A stretch of DNA of 64,000 nt, taken from the NCBI GenBank assembly GCA_900766585.1, contig CAAFVV010000041.1:1-64000 (forward strand). Direction: 5' to 3'. The notes under the pieces were generated by a model that was not told the origin of the DNA, did not search any database, and saw only the letters and a list, made by a program, of their open reading frames with translations. Of the stretch, positions 25,769 to 35,112 are shown in pieces (position 1 is the first letter of the stretch; every line of letters begins with the position of its first letter). Source of the stretch: Clostridia bacterium. Its GTDB lineage: Bacteria; Bacillota; Clostridia; Oscillospirales; Acutalibacteraceae. The translations under genes and the position numbers were made by a program.

Positions 25769-27508
25769 TCACGTCTCCGTCACGGGCGGGATAAAGTTCT
25801 CGATGGCACTGCGCAGCTTCGGGTGGCGGATCACAAAGTGAATCGCCGGTGCTTTCCCCTTGGATACCATAACCCACTGCCCCTCGCGGATGAGGATCTG
25901 CAGGTTGCGAAAAGCGTGGGCGGCATTTTGCTTTACCGTGTAATGCGGGTGCCGCTCCGCAAAGGCGGCGGTCTCATTTTGGTGCGCCGCATACTCCTCG
26001 GCGGTATAGGGGATGTCGCTCTCGCAGAACACGCCCGAAAGCTCCAAAACGGGCGGATTTTCCCGGAAATCCTCCGGCGTAAAGACCGGGATCTCGTCCT
26101 CGACGGTCTCTGTCTCCAGTATGGCCGCGACGCGCTGCCGCTTTGCCGCGGCGTAGCGGCGGATGCTCTCCCGCTGTGCGGCATCGACCCCGTGCCGGGT
26201 GAGCATGCGGTCTAGCAGTTCGTCGCTGGCGGTGTACAGCGGCAGGGTGGACAGAATACTGCGGCGGCGGCCCGGTTTTCCTGCGTCGGCGAGCAGAAAG
26301 GTGTTCAGCTCGTTTTCCCGCTCACTGCGGTAGATCTCCATCAGCGGATAGGCGTTTTTCAGCATCTCGTCTGCGCGCTTCTGATAGTAGTCCAGCTCGT
26401 GCCGGGATTTGGTGAGCGTGTATTTGCCGTCGGCATGGTATCCGGCAATCGCCTCGCCCGACAGGGCGGCGGCGCCCGACACCTTCAAAAAGTGCAGAAA
26501 GACGCCGTTTTGCGCGCTTTTGAAATAGTAAGGAGAGATCTGCCCGGTCATATACATCGGAATCCAGCTTTCCAGACCCAGCATCATTTCGTCAAATGAC
26601 CGGTCCAGATTGTGGATCTGGCGCAGGTGCAGCCCCTTTTTCAGCATCATTGCCATGCCGAACATCCACTTTTTCGGGAACTCCGGATCCTTCGCCATCT
26701 CCGTCATGGGCATATCGCTGTACATGGTCACGGGCGCCATGGAGCGGGACAGCACCGTCGCCTTGAGAAAGTCCAGCTCGCTTTCCATCATTTCCTTCAA
26801 ACCGAAATAGGTCTTGGAGGACGGGATCTGAAACGGCACGGACGGAACCTTCAGCTCATCAAATCTGATCACCTTGATATACTCGTTGAGATCGAACGCA
26901 TCGAGCTTGTTCAGAAATGTCGAAATGCTGTCGTTTCCGGTATTCTGTGCCGGCTGCTCCAAAAGCCAGCCTTTGATTTTGGCATAGCGCACCGACAGGT
27001 CACTGATCTGTCCGGCGTCACAGCCGATCAGCTCGGCGACGGCGGCAATCTCGGATGCCGCGCGCATTTCCCGCGAGACAAAGGATGCCACCGCCGAGGC
27101 AAACTGGTCGGAATCGCCGGGCTTTCTGGACCCGCTGCGGATGCGGAAGATGGCAGAGGTGTCATAGTTGGTATATTGACTCAGGCGCGTCAGATTGATA
27201 TTCAGCGCGGCGATCAGTGTATTGAAATTCTGCCGCAGCGCCTCAGGGTCGGCTGACGCGACATCCTCGCACGCCGTAAACGCCGCACGGACAGCGGCGG
27301 CGGTGACATCCGGCAGGCTCTTTTGCACAGCAATCGCGGCGATCGCCCGGCACAGCCCGTCAAAGGCGGGCATGTCCGGCTCCGGTGCGCGCTCGCCGTT
27401 TTTGTACCGGCTGAAAGACGCCGCGGAGATGCCGGACAGGCGGCACAGCTCTTTAGCGGTGCAGTCAAGCTGATCCATATACATCTGCAGTGCTTCACTG
27501 AATTTCAT
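25769..27508 (-). CDS. Large XRE-type HTH protein of unknown function
   Basis: 579 residues. The first 60 are an HTH_3 domain (LQMYMDQLDCTAKELCRLSGISAASFSRYKNGERAP); a second HTH-like stretch may follow near 95-130 (LNINLTRLSQYTNYDTSAIFRIRSGSRKP). The remaining 420 residues are helical and unrecognised; they may be a sensing domain. ATG 27508 has GGAGA nine bases upstream; the ATG two codons before is too close to it. Divergent from the lipoprotein operon at 27.7 kb, it could regulate it. Large two-HTH proteins of this kind are common in Clostridia but have no assigned role. Confidence 0.7.
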   Translation of the reverse strand: MKFSEALQMYMDQLDCTAKELCRLSGISAASFSRYKNGERAPEPDMPAFDGLCRAIAAIAVQKSLPDVTAAAVRAAFTACEDVASADPEALRQNFNTLIAALNINLTRLSQYTNYDTSAIFRIRSGSRKPGDSDQFASAVASFVSREMRAASEIAAVAELIGCDAGQISDLSVRYAKIKGWLLEQPAQNTGNDSISTFLNKLDAFDLNEYIKVIRFDELKVPSVPFQIPSSKTYFGLKEMMESELDFLKATVLSRSMAPVTMYSDMPMTEMAKDPEFPKKWMFGMAMMLKKGLHLRQIHNLDRSFDEMMLGLESWIPMYMTGQISPYYFKSAQNGVFLHFLKVSGAAALSGEAIAGYHADGKYTLTKSRHELDYYQKRADEMLKNAYPLMEIYRSERENELNTFLLADAGKPGRRRSILSTLPLYTASDELLDRMLTRHGVDAAQRESIRRYAAAKRQRVAAILETETVEDEIPVFTPEDFRENPPVLELSGVFCESDIPYTAEEYAAHQNETAAFAERHPHYTVKQNAAHAFRNLQILIREGQWVMVSKGKAPAIHFVIRHPKLRSAIENFIPPVTET

Positions 27509-27623
27509 AGGCATTTTCTCCGTTACCGTGTATTTGCCACCAGTATACCGCATTTTGGCGCAAAAGAAAAGAGGGGAAAACGAAAAAATTCCAAAGGAGT
27601 CAATGGACAGTTTTGAAATTTTG

Positions 27624-27653
27624 TTGAAATCGCGCTGCGCGGTATGCTATACT
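27624..27653 (+). promoter_or_regulatory. Promoter of the lipoprotein/zinc-ribbon operon
   Basis: TTGAAA (27624-27629), 18 bases, TATACT (27648-27653), 48 bases upstream of the first ATG. Confidence 0.65.
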
Positions 27654-27701
27654 GACTGTGCATAGGTATGGCACAAAGCTGATATCGTGAGGGGATGCTG
27701 T

Positions 27702-28886
27702 ATGAAAGTAACCAAAGCCCGGCACACCGAAACGCCCGCCGGGAGAGCTGTCGTGTGCGCCGTGCTGGCGGCGGCGCTGCTGTGCGGCTGCGCCGCAGGG
27801 CAGGACGCCTCATCCGCAGGGGCCAAACCGTCCGGACAGGGCGGCAGCGCGGTGACCTCGTCCGCACAAACGGACGAATCGGGGCAGAGCGGCACACAGC
27901 CCGCGGCAGAACCGGTCACGCTCGAGCAGGAGCTGCTAAAGCGCCGCGGCAAGGCGTTCGATCAGTCGGATTACAAAAAATTTCTGGGCGGCGAGGGCAT
28001 TATAGATGCCGCCGCCGAATTTGACTGCCTGTTGGATCACGGCTACAGCAAGACCATCAACGACATTGTCGTGTCCGGCGGCAAGCTCTACCGCGCCAAC
28101 TTCAACAACGTGCTGGCGAACGGGAAAAACATTCAGGAGGTCGGCACGCTGCCGGGCAAAGAAATCCTGTTTTGGCATCTGACCTACGACATGGAGAAGG
28201 GCAATCTTTATCTAAAGAGCGGCGCGGGCTATAAGATCAGCGGCGTGCCGTTTGCCGTTACGCCGCTCGACAAGGCGCAGTATCCGCTGTTTAAAAAGGT
28301 CTATCGCTATGCGGCAGACGGCAAAACGCTCACCGACTGCACGGCGGAGTTTGCCCATGTCGACAAGGTCTATGACCACGCGACCCCGATGGTCGCCTTT
28401 GCAGGCGGCAGGATCAGCCTGCTCTTTTCGGGAAAATATCTCGACAAAAAGACAACGGACTGGAACTGGTACCGGAATATGGGCTGGCGGGAGTATATCG
28501 CCTTTGACCTCGACCTGTCGGTGATCGACAGCGAAACGCCGGTGCGGCTGTTCAACCGGAACATTCTGATGACCGACCGCGCGTTCTATGAGCTTGTGTA
28601 TGCGACGGAGCCGATGGAAGACAGCGAGGAGGCGGCGCAGCTGGCGCCGGACGGCTCTGTCTCCCCCTATTATCCCGCGGCGGCGCACCAAAATTTCACC
28701 CTCACGCTGCGCCGGATCGACCTGCTGAGCCGGTATTACAGCGATGTGCGCAACATCAGCACGAGCCATGTGATCACCGACGATTACACGATGCTGCCGC
28801 TCGCAGAGATCATGACCGAGGGGTACGGCGAATATCAAATGTACAGCTGTAGCCGGTTCTATTGGAATTACCTGAATGATCAGTAA
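27702..28886 (+). CDS. Lipoprotein of unknown function
   Basis: 394 residues from ATG 27702 (AGGGGA upstream). The signal peptide ends in LLCGCAAG, a lipobox; a Gly/Ser/Ala linker follows. The rest is beta-rich with repeats of the type GGKLYRAN, KGNLYLKSGAGYK, AGGRISLLFSGKYL, which could be a beta-propeller or similar display fold. No enzyme motif is seen. It is first in an operon with another lipoprotein and a zinc-ribbon membrane protein, with 18-base gaps. The overall style is like the tandem lipoproteins at 50-56 kb, but I see no clear sequence match. Confidence 0.6.
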   Translation: MKVTKARHTETPAGRAVVCAVLAAALLCGCAAGQDASSAGAKPSGQGGSAVTSSAQTDESGQSGTQPAAEPVTLEQELLKRRGKAFDQSDYKKFLGGEGIIDAAAEFDCLLDHGYSKTINDIVVSGGKLYRANFNNVLANGKNIQEVGTLPGKEILFWHLTYDMEKGNLYLKSGAGYKISGVPFAVTPLDKAQYPLFKKVYRYAADGKTLTDCTAEFAHVDKVYDHATPMVAFAGGRISLLFSGKYLDKKTTDWNWYRNMGWREYIAFDLDLSVIDSETPVRLFNRNILMTDRAFYELVYATEPMEDSEEAAQLAPDGSVSPYYPAAAHQNFTLTLRRIDLLSRYYSDVRNISTSHVITDDYTMLPLAEIMTEGYGEYQMYSCSRFYWNYLNDQ

Positions 28887-28904
28887 CGACAGGGGGATAA
28901 TGCG

Positions 28905-30029
28905 ATGAATAGCAAACGATTTTTGACCCTTATGCTCGCCGGGGCGATGCTGCTTCTTACCGCCTGCGGGAGCCGCACCGTCATCAACGACGACGGCACC
29001 AAGACAGAACAGACGGAACGGGGGATCAGGGTGACACAGACAGCAGCCAAGGCCGTACAGACCGAGACATATGAGACCGCCGATTTCAGCGTGACCATTC
29101 CGAAGGGGTGGAGTGTCACGGCGGGCGGCACGAATATCTACCACAGCATCCGGATCTATGACCCGAGCGAGCCGCGCAATCAGATGTTTATCCTGCTGAA
29201 AGCGGATATTCTTCTGCACAGCCAGGCAGGCAAGGAGGCGTGGCAGCAAAACTATGCGCTCGGGAACACACAGGCCGCTCTTTTTGCCCAGGCGCCTGTG
29301 CTGGAAACGCCGTCGACCGAGGGATTCTTTAAGATTTTCCCGCAGTATACCGCATTTGTGTCCGCAGTGGAGCCGGATTATGCCGGCTATGTTTTCCCGC
29401 AGTTTGAAGGCTTCACGGTGACCGACCGCTATGCGTCGGCAAGCGGGCTTAAAGCGGTCGCACTGAGCGATGAGCTGCTGCGGGCGACGTTTACGGACGG
29501 CGGAAAAGAGGGGGAAGGGCTGTTTGCCGCCAGCGTGGTGGATTTCGGCAGCGTCCCGATATCCGGCGGCAATGTGATCAACTATCAGCTGCAGGCGGTG
29601 GACGGCGGCTATTATATGGCGTATAACATCGTCGCCGTCACGGCCGCCAAGGACACGTTCATCGAGTGGGAGAGCGTTCTGACCGCGTGCGTAAAAACCC
29701 TGCAGTATTCGGACGCCTTTGTCAGTGCGACCAACCGCGCCAGCAACGAAAAGGTTGCGCTGGCGATGCAGATCAGCCAGAACTTCAATCAGACCATGGA
29801 CGGCATGATGGCCTCATGGGAGAGCCGCAACAGGAGCCAGGATATCATGAGCCAGAAACAGAGCGATGCAACTCTCGGCTATGAGCGCGTGTACGATACC
29901 GAGACGGGCGAAATTTACCGGGCGACCAACGGCTTTACCGATGTGTACGACGGCAAGCGCTATCAGCCCGTAACGGACGACAATATGTATGCAGAGCCGA
30001 TCAGCGGCTATATTGAGAAGCAGAACTGA
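28905..30029 (+). CDS. Lipoprotein of unknown function
   Basis: 374 residues. The signal peptide ends MLLLTACGS, a lipobox. The mature part begins with a charged linker, then YETADFSVTIPKGWSVTAGG, a start often seen in PsbP/DUF1795-like domains. A helical Asn/Gln/Met-rich segment (about 280-330) precedes a C-terminal stretch GYERVYDTETGEIYRATNGFTDVYDG. AGGGGG precedes the ATG. It sits between the lipoprotein and the zinc-ribbon gene in one operon. Function is not known. Confidence 0.6.
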   Translation: MNSKRFLTLMLAGAMLLLTACGSRTVINDDGTKTEQTERGIRVTQTAAKAVQTETYETADFSVTIPKGWSVTAGGTNIYHSIRIYDPSEPRNQMFILLKADILLHSQAGKEAWQQNYALGNTQAALFAQAPVLETPSTEGFFKIFPQYTAFVSAVEPDYAGYVFPQFEGFTVTDRYASASGLKAVALSDELLRATFTDGGKEGEGLFAASVVDFGSVPISGGNVINYQLQAVDGGYYMAYNIVAVTAAKDTFIEWESVLTACVKTLQYSDAFVSATNRASNEKVALAMQISQNFNQTMDGMMASWESRNRSQDIMSQKQSDATLGYERVYDTETGEIYRATNGFTDVYDGKRYQPVTDDNMYAEPISGYIEKQN

Positions 30030-30046
30030 ACAGGAGGTCTTTTGAC

Positions 30047-30634
30047 ATGTCGGAATCCCGGGTATTCATTTTAAACGGCGTGGAGCCGCAGGCGATCGTG
30101 AACCGGCTGGACAGCTTTTTCCGTGGGGAAAAGGGCATGGAGGTGCAAAGCTCCCAGACGGCGGACGGCTATGTGATGCAGGCGAGCCAGCCAAAGGACG
30201 GCTGGAAAACGCTGACCGGCATGCGGCTGGCGGTCACGGTGCAGATGGCGCTCACGGGTGGACAGCTGCAGGTGACGGTCGGCGAGGGGCAGTGGTCGGA
30301 TAAGATCGGCGCCGGGGCGATCGGTCTGTTTGTCGCGTGGCCGCTGGCGATCACCGCCGGGATGGGCGCATATAAGCAGAAAAAGCTGCCCGCGGAGATA
30401 TTTCAGGTGATCGAGAGCTGTATCCTGTCTGCGGGAAAAAACGTTGTCGTCGGCGGCGCGGGACCGGCTGTTGCGGGCGGAATGGTGCTTTGCCCGGCGT
30501 GCAAGGAGCAGGTGCCCGCCGGCTCAAAATTCTGCAGCCGCTGCGGCACAAGACTCGGCATCGCCTGTCCCCGCTGCGGCGCCGAGGTGCCGCCGGGCGG
30601 CGCTTTCTGCCCGGCGTGCGGGCAAAAGCTTTAG
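30047..30634 (+). CDS. Protein with double zinc ribbon
   Basis: 195 residues. The first 90 form an unrecognised beta-rich domain; a Gly/Ala-rich hydrophobic segment (IGAGAIGLFVAWPLAITAGM) may cross or dip into the membrane. The C-terminus has two zinc ribbons, CPACKEQVPAGSKFCSRCG and CPRCGAEVPPGGAFCPACG. AGGAGG precedes the ATG. Such double ribbons act in protein or nucleic acid contacts. It ends the lipoprotein operon; after its stop codon the same frame stays open for 74 codons (see findings). Confidence 0.65.
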   Translation: MSESRVFILNGVEPQAIVNRLDSFFRGEKGMEVQSSQTADGYVMQASQPKDGWKTLTGMRLAVTVQMALTGGQLQVTVGEGQWSDKIGAGAIGLFVAWPLAITAGMGAYKQKKLPAEIFQVIESCILSAGKNVVVGGAGPAVAGGMVLCPACKEQVPAGSKFCSRCGTRLGIACPRCGAEVPPGGAFCPACGQKL

Positions 30635-30869
30635 TGAGCCGACGCGGCGGAGCAGTATGCCGTCGCCTATGAAGCCTGGGAGCAGCGCGAAAACGGCGAG
30701 GCGGCGGCACACCGGTTTTCCGACAGCAGCCGCTTTCCCTCCGGCATGAAACGGCTCACGCGGTTTGCATCAGAATCGCTGCACGACCGCAGCAAACGGC
30801 GCCTTTTTGCCGGGATATGCCGGCTCAACCGTAATTTGACGCAGGCACTATTCGGTTAATCCTTTTCGA

Positions 30870-30899
30870 CCACGCGGCTGCCGCGTGGTTTTTATTTTT
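30870..30899 (+). terminator. Terminator after the zinc-ribbon operon
   Basis: CCACGCGG-CTG-CCGCGTGG (30870-30888) followed by a T-run to 30899. Confidence 0.88.
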
Positions 30900-30901
30900 A
30901 C

Positions 30902-30938
30902 AAACAGCGGCTGAAACGCATGGTTTCAGCCGCTGTTT
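30902..30938 (-). terminator. Strong hairpin at the end of the Wadjet-helicase island
   Basis: 16-bp perfect arms (30902-30917 and 30923-30938) with a 5-base loop. It lies 98 bases beyond the stop of the helicase gene. No long T-run follows on the minus strand, so it may be a weak terminator or an mRNA-stabilising hairpin. Bases 30939-31035 hold nothing that I recognise. Confidence 0.5.
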
Positions 30939-31035
30939 ACAATGCAGGGGGTATCCGTGGTGCGGACTCGCAGGTTAACTGAACCCTTAAACACACTTTT
31001 GCATCTGATTGCCTTTCTGATGATTTTTGGCACCA

Positions 31036-33744
31036 TCATTTTCTCTGTAATGCAGTCCTGATTTTCTCTTTTTCTCCGCTGCCGTCTGTACGGAGGCGCA
31101 GAAGCGAGACGGCGCATTTCTCCAGAATGGAGTTTTTCTTTATGTCTCGCTCCGCCTGCTTGCCCCCAGTCTCATGGAAGCCGGTTCCGTCCACTTCGAT
31201 CGCCAGCACAGGCTGCTTATCCATTTGATTAAACAGCAGAAAATCCACATGTGTCAACGGATTACGGGCATATTGGCGCTCTTCCTCTGTCAGCGGCTTA
31301 TAATCCTTCACCAGCGTTGCAAGAGAAACATGTACCGCGCAGCCGACGGAGGAAAATGCCTCCTCGGCCAACACTTCCTGAATCACGGCGTACATAAGGT
31401 TTTCAGAATCGTACTCCGATACCCGCTTATGCTTTTGCAGATAGGCTCTGCGCTGCTCGGCATAGCCCTGATAGAGCATATCGAACACAGAGTAGACCTG
31501 GCTCTGGATAACCTCAAAATTGTTATATTCGATATACCGCATCAGGTCGCCGAAGTTCGTCCGGTCATTGCGTGGATCCTGCGATATGACCACCGCCAGC
31601 GAATGAACTGCACGGGAAACCGCCACATTCAGCATATGAGGATCATCCACGAAATCTGTGATGACATTGTCAACCGAGGTCAGAATGACGGCATCCTGTT
31701 CCCGTCCCTGAAACTTGTGGACGGTGTCCACCTCATAAGTCTCTCCCAGCTGCCTGCGAATGGCTGCCACCTGATCCCGATACGGTGTGATAATGCCGAT
31801 GCTCTCGAAATGCTGCCGATGCAGCCGCGGAAGCACCTCCTGCCGGATGACATCAATCTGACGCTGGTTGAGATGTCCGCGGGCGTGGCTGCCGGCAGTC
31901 GTTCGGTACATGGTCAATACGTCCGGCTCATCATGATCCTTTGTCATCACGATCAGCTGCCCTTGATAGAACTTCTGATTGCAGAAGTTGATAATCTTCG
32001 GATGGCAGCGGTAGTGTTCCCGCAGCAGCGTAACAGGCGCATCCTGCCATATTTCCCCTGCAGAGGACAGCAGACTATGGGTCGAAAAGCGGTATCGCTC
32101 ATCCAAGGAATACTTTTGCCAGATGGCATCGCCGGTACGAATATCCTCCTCTGTCAGCACATTGGGGAGCTGCTTTAGGTCGCCGACAATCACGATGTTC
32201 CGCGCACAGGAAAGCGCCAATACGCCGGTGGCCAGATCAACCTGGGAGGCCTCATCCACGATAAGATAATCGTAGATATAATTGACGCTCAAGGTGCCTT
32301 TAATGGAATAGGTCGTGCTGAGCACCACCGGGTAATCGCGGGTAAACTCCGCCGAATTCAGGCGGAAATCACTCTTTTCAAAATGCTGTCTGTCGCCCTG
32401 CCAGCGATAGCGCGCTGCCAGCTCCGCGCGAAACAGCTGCAGAGACTTCCGGGTAAGCTCGTCCATTTTCGCATCAAAAGCGTAGTGTTCCAGCTTGCGG
32501 TTCAGCTCCTGTTTCTCTTCCTCCAGTTCCCGTCGCTTTACGGAATAGAACAGATTCTGCAAATAGGGAATAGCCCGCGCCGGGGAGCGAACAAACAATT
32601 TGAGTGCATTGCGGTTGAATCGAAACAGGATGGAGAGTTTTTGCAGAAGTCCCCATCGCATCTCACGCTCTGCGTACCGTTCAAATTCCATCCAGAGAGC
32701 CAGCATCTTCTGCGAGGACAGCTTGTCCAGACTCTCCGTCAGCACATCACCGCAGGTCGCATAGTATTCCTCGAAATAGTGCTGCTCCGGATTCAGCCGC
32801 AAAAATTCCTGCTCAATTTCCGCGATACGGTTCTTTTGGCTGAGCATTTCATTCAGTTCTGTGGAAAGCGCGGTTGTCTCCCGCTCCAGCTGCTGCCGCT
32901 CCTCCGGCGGCAGCTCCCAATCGCTCATATTCGGATAGGCATCCGTCTGCGCCTCCAGAAATTTCTGCTTGTTGGCAAGACTTCCGAGGAACGCGGTTAG
33001 AAAAGCAGCGTTTTTCTTTTCCAGCTTTTCCGCGACATTGTGCGTCGCGGAATTGTTGTTGGATACAACCGCCACGGTCTTCCCGCTTCGAACCACATTG
33101 GCGATGATATTCAGGATCGTCTGTGTTTTTCCTGTACCCGGCGGCCCCTGGATGATGCTGATCTTGGAGGAAAGCGCCCGCTCCACCGCCAGCTTCTGAC
33201 TCCGGTTCAGGCCAAACGGATAGATCACCGTCTCCGGCATCTGGGGCGCTTTGACTTCTTTCTGCGGCGCAAGATAGCTCGCCAGCACGGTATCTTCGCT
33301 GACCTGCCTGATCTTGTCATACTGCATACTCAGAATGTTCATGCCGTTTTCGGCCACCAGACTGATCGCCGCAGCGGTCTCTTTGAAATACCGGAATGTT
33401 TCCTGATTTTTACCGTCTGACAGGCAATTCTTCTGAAGCTGCACCTCACTTCTGCGGAACGATAAATCTTTCTTTCCGCTGCGGACAATGCGATAATATC
33501 CGCCGAAGTCGAGAAGCTCATCAATTCCGCTGATTGCTTGCCCATTGGCGGTGACAATCACCTGTGCCGGGTCGATTTTCTTTTGCAGGGGCAGAATCTC
33601 CACGTTACCGCTCTGAAAACTGTATGTCTTATGGGGCGCACTGGTGTAGATGACCTCGCACTTCCCGTCATGGAACCGGAAGCTCGCAACCGCGTCCGTC
33701 TGGTCGTTGCCCTTTATCATGATCAAGTGCTTTCGCGCATCCAT
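31036..33744 (-). CDS. SF1 helicase (DNA2/UPF1-like) with C-terminal DUF2726 nuclease-like domain
   Basis: About 902 residues. Helicase motifs: Walker A GPPGTGKTQT (near 200), DEASQVD and GDLKQLPNV (motifs II and III), EHYRCHPKI (IV), ITPYRDQV, VHKFQGREQDAVIL (V) and NVAVSRAVHSL (VI). A long helical insertion lies between Walker A and B. The last 130 residues are a DUF2726 domain with LAIEVDGTGFH and ILEKCAVSLLRLRTDG, the acidic/Lys pattern of restriction-endonuclease-like folds. It lies 132 bases after jetD on the same strand. ATG 33744 with AAGGA is preferred over TTG 33750. Helicases of this build occur in defence islands, so it may be a separate or accessory defence gene. Confidence 0.85.
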   Translation of the reverse strand: MDARKHLIMIKGNDQTDAVASFRFHDGKCEVIYTSAPHKTYSFQSGNVEILPLQKKIDPAQVIVTANGQAISGIDELLDFGGYYRIVRSGKKDLSFRRSEVQLQKNCLSDGKNQETFRYFKETAAAISLVAENGMNILSMQYDKIRQVSEDTVLASYLAPQKEVKAPQMPETVIYPFGLNRSQKLAVERALSSKISIIQGPPGTGKTQTILNIIANVVRSGKTVAVVSNNNSATHNVAEKLEKKNAAFLTAFLGSLANKQKFLEAQTDAYPNMSDWELPPEERQQLERETTALSTELNEMLSQKNRIAEIEQEFLRLNPEQHYFEEYYATCGDVLTESLDKLSSQKMLALWMEFERYAEREMRWGLLQKLSILFRFNRNALKLFVRSPARAIPYLQNLFYSVKRRELEEEKQELNRKLEHYAFDAKMDELTRKSLQLFRAELAARYRWQGDRQHFEKSDFRLNSAEFTRDYPVVLSTTYSIKGTLSVNYIYDYLIVDEASQVDLATGVLALSCARNIVIVGDLKQLPNVLTEEDIRTGDAIWQKYSLDERYRFSTHSLLSSAGEIWQDAPVTLLREHYRCHPKIINFCNQKFYQGQLIVMTKDHDEPDVLTMYRTTAGSHARGHLNQRQIDVIRQEVLPRLHRQHFESIGIITPYRDQVAAIRRQLGETYEVDTVHKFQGREQDAVILTSVDNVITDFVDDPHMLNVAVSRAVHSLAVVISQDPRNDRTNFGDLMRYIEYNNFEVIQSQVYSVFDMLYQGYAEQRRAYLQKHKRVSEYDSENLMYAVIQEVLAEEAFSSVGCAVHVSLATLVKDYKPLTEEERQYARNPLTHVDFLLFNQMDKQPVLAIEVDGTGFHETGGKQAERDIKKNSILEKCAVSLLRLRTDGSGEKEKIRTALQRK

Positions 33745-33876
33745 AGGCAATCCTTCCCCTCAAGGATATGAGTTATTGCTTTACGGGTTATCCACTCACA
33801 TTGCGCACCGATGCCCAACTATGGTGTCCACCCCATCACAGCAGCAGATTTACGCCCGCTTCTCCTGCACGGCCAA

Positions 33877-35112
33877 CTAATTCAAAAATACTTCCTGCTC
33901 GATTGTAACGCGATAGCTCAGAATTTTTTCAATGGCATCCCTGAACAGCAGGTATTTCCCGTTTTTGACATCTGCTGCCAATTCAGATAAGTATTCTTCG
34001 GAGCGCATAAGACCATGTTCGTGAAATTGGTCAACCAGTTCGCCCGACATACGCATAGGTACCAAAGACGGCACTAATTTCTGCAAATGGCTAAACATGC
34101 GGAATCCGCCCATGTCAATATCTGCCCAAAATTGTATTTTGCTGCTTTCGGATACCGCGCGGGCGATGAAGGTAACCAATTTGCGCTTTTGAGGACTGAG
34201 GAATCCGCCGTGATAGATCACCAGTTCGTTCGGCTGTTTTTCCGACATCACATATTCATCATAATTGGTTTTATTCTCAATGAATGTGATACATTGAATT
34301 TCGGCCAGGTCAATTGAGAGGATGAAATCAACCACCGTGCCGGGCAAGGCCAAACCGTATGGCGCGGCGCCAACACAGATAGTCCCTCTGTCTGTACGAA
34401 CCTGACAGTTCCCTGCGATTTCATAAAGTTCCGGGCGGGCATAGATGCCTAAGTATGCCAGCTGTTCTCTTTCGCCCAGTTCATTTTCGTCACAGGAAAG
34501 CGCTAAATCTGCATCAAATTTTCTTGCGATCCGCAAAAACAAATCCCGCACATTTCGCTCAAAGTATTTCGTATCGGAAAAGCACCTGCTGCTGAATGCA
34601 CGCATCGTTATGCCGCCGGACAGAGCAGAATACTCGCGGAAAGCGCAGAGCAGATCCAGCAACGGGGTATCTTCTGTTTTACAAAAGGCAGGAATTTTCA
34701 TCTGCTCTGCAGCCGATCTGCAAACATCCGCCTTCCAGGCTATAATCCAGGGAATCGCAACATCCTTCAGACCGCTGTCTATCCATTGAACAACCTGACT
34801 TGCCCTCACCTTGGGATGCACTCTTTCGGCAGAAGCATAGCACTGCGAGATCTGATTCAGGCGCAGCACAATGGCCGAGAGTACCGGACGGCCTTTCACC
34901 CACTCAAGCTGCACCAAATGCTGCTTTTCAAGCTCCGAAGCCGCTGCATTATAAGTATCCCGTATCACGGCATCCTCATAGGTATACGCCGGAAGGTCTC
35001 CCTTTTCCACTCTTAGCATAACTCTTCTGAGCGATGTTCCGGGATCCGAAAGATGCTTGCTGTTTTCATATTTATCCAACAGTCGGTTTAGAATGTCGCC
35101 TTGCTCTGTCAT
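33877..35112 (-). CDS. jetD: Wadjet protein JetD, Toprim nuclease subunit
   Basis: 411 residues. The N-terminal part fits DUF3322 and the C-terminal part DUF2220. The Toprim metal site is seen as Glu279 (FIENKTNYDEY) and Asp331/Asp333 (FWADIDMGG). In Wadjet systems JetD dimers bind the JetABC loop-extruding complex and cut small circular DNA after the extruder has gone round it. The ATG overlaps the jetC stop (ATGA). Length is near that of known JetD. All catalytic residues that I can place are intact. Confidence 0.9.
   Translation of the reverse strand: MTEQGDILNRLLDKYENSKHLSDPGTSLRRVMLRVEKGDLPAYTYEDAVIRDTYNAAASELEKQHLVQLEWVKGRPVLSAIVLRLNQISQCYASAERVHPKVRASQVVQWIDSGLKDVAIPWIIAWKADVCRSAAEQMKIPAFCKTEDTPLLDLLCAFREYSALSGGITMRAFSSRCFSDTKYFERNVRDLFLRIARKFDADLALSCDENELGEREQLAYLGIYARPELYEIAGNCQVRTDRGTICVGAAPYGLALPGTVVDFILSIDLAEIQCITFIENKTNYDEYVMSEKQPNELVIYHGGFLSPQKRKLVTFIARAVSESSKIQFWADIDMGGFRMFSHLQKLVPSLVPMRMSGELVDQFHEHGLMRSEEYLSELAADVKNGKYLLFRDAIEKILSYRVTIEQEVFLN

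Noticed and set aside
30955..30985. Left attachment site of the Wadjet island matching the T-arm remnant
   Set aside because: A short GAGTC..CGCAC resemblance exists on the opposite strand, but it is inverted and only about ten bases long.
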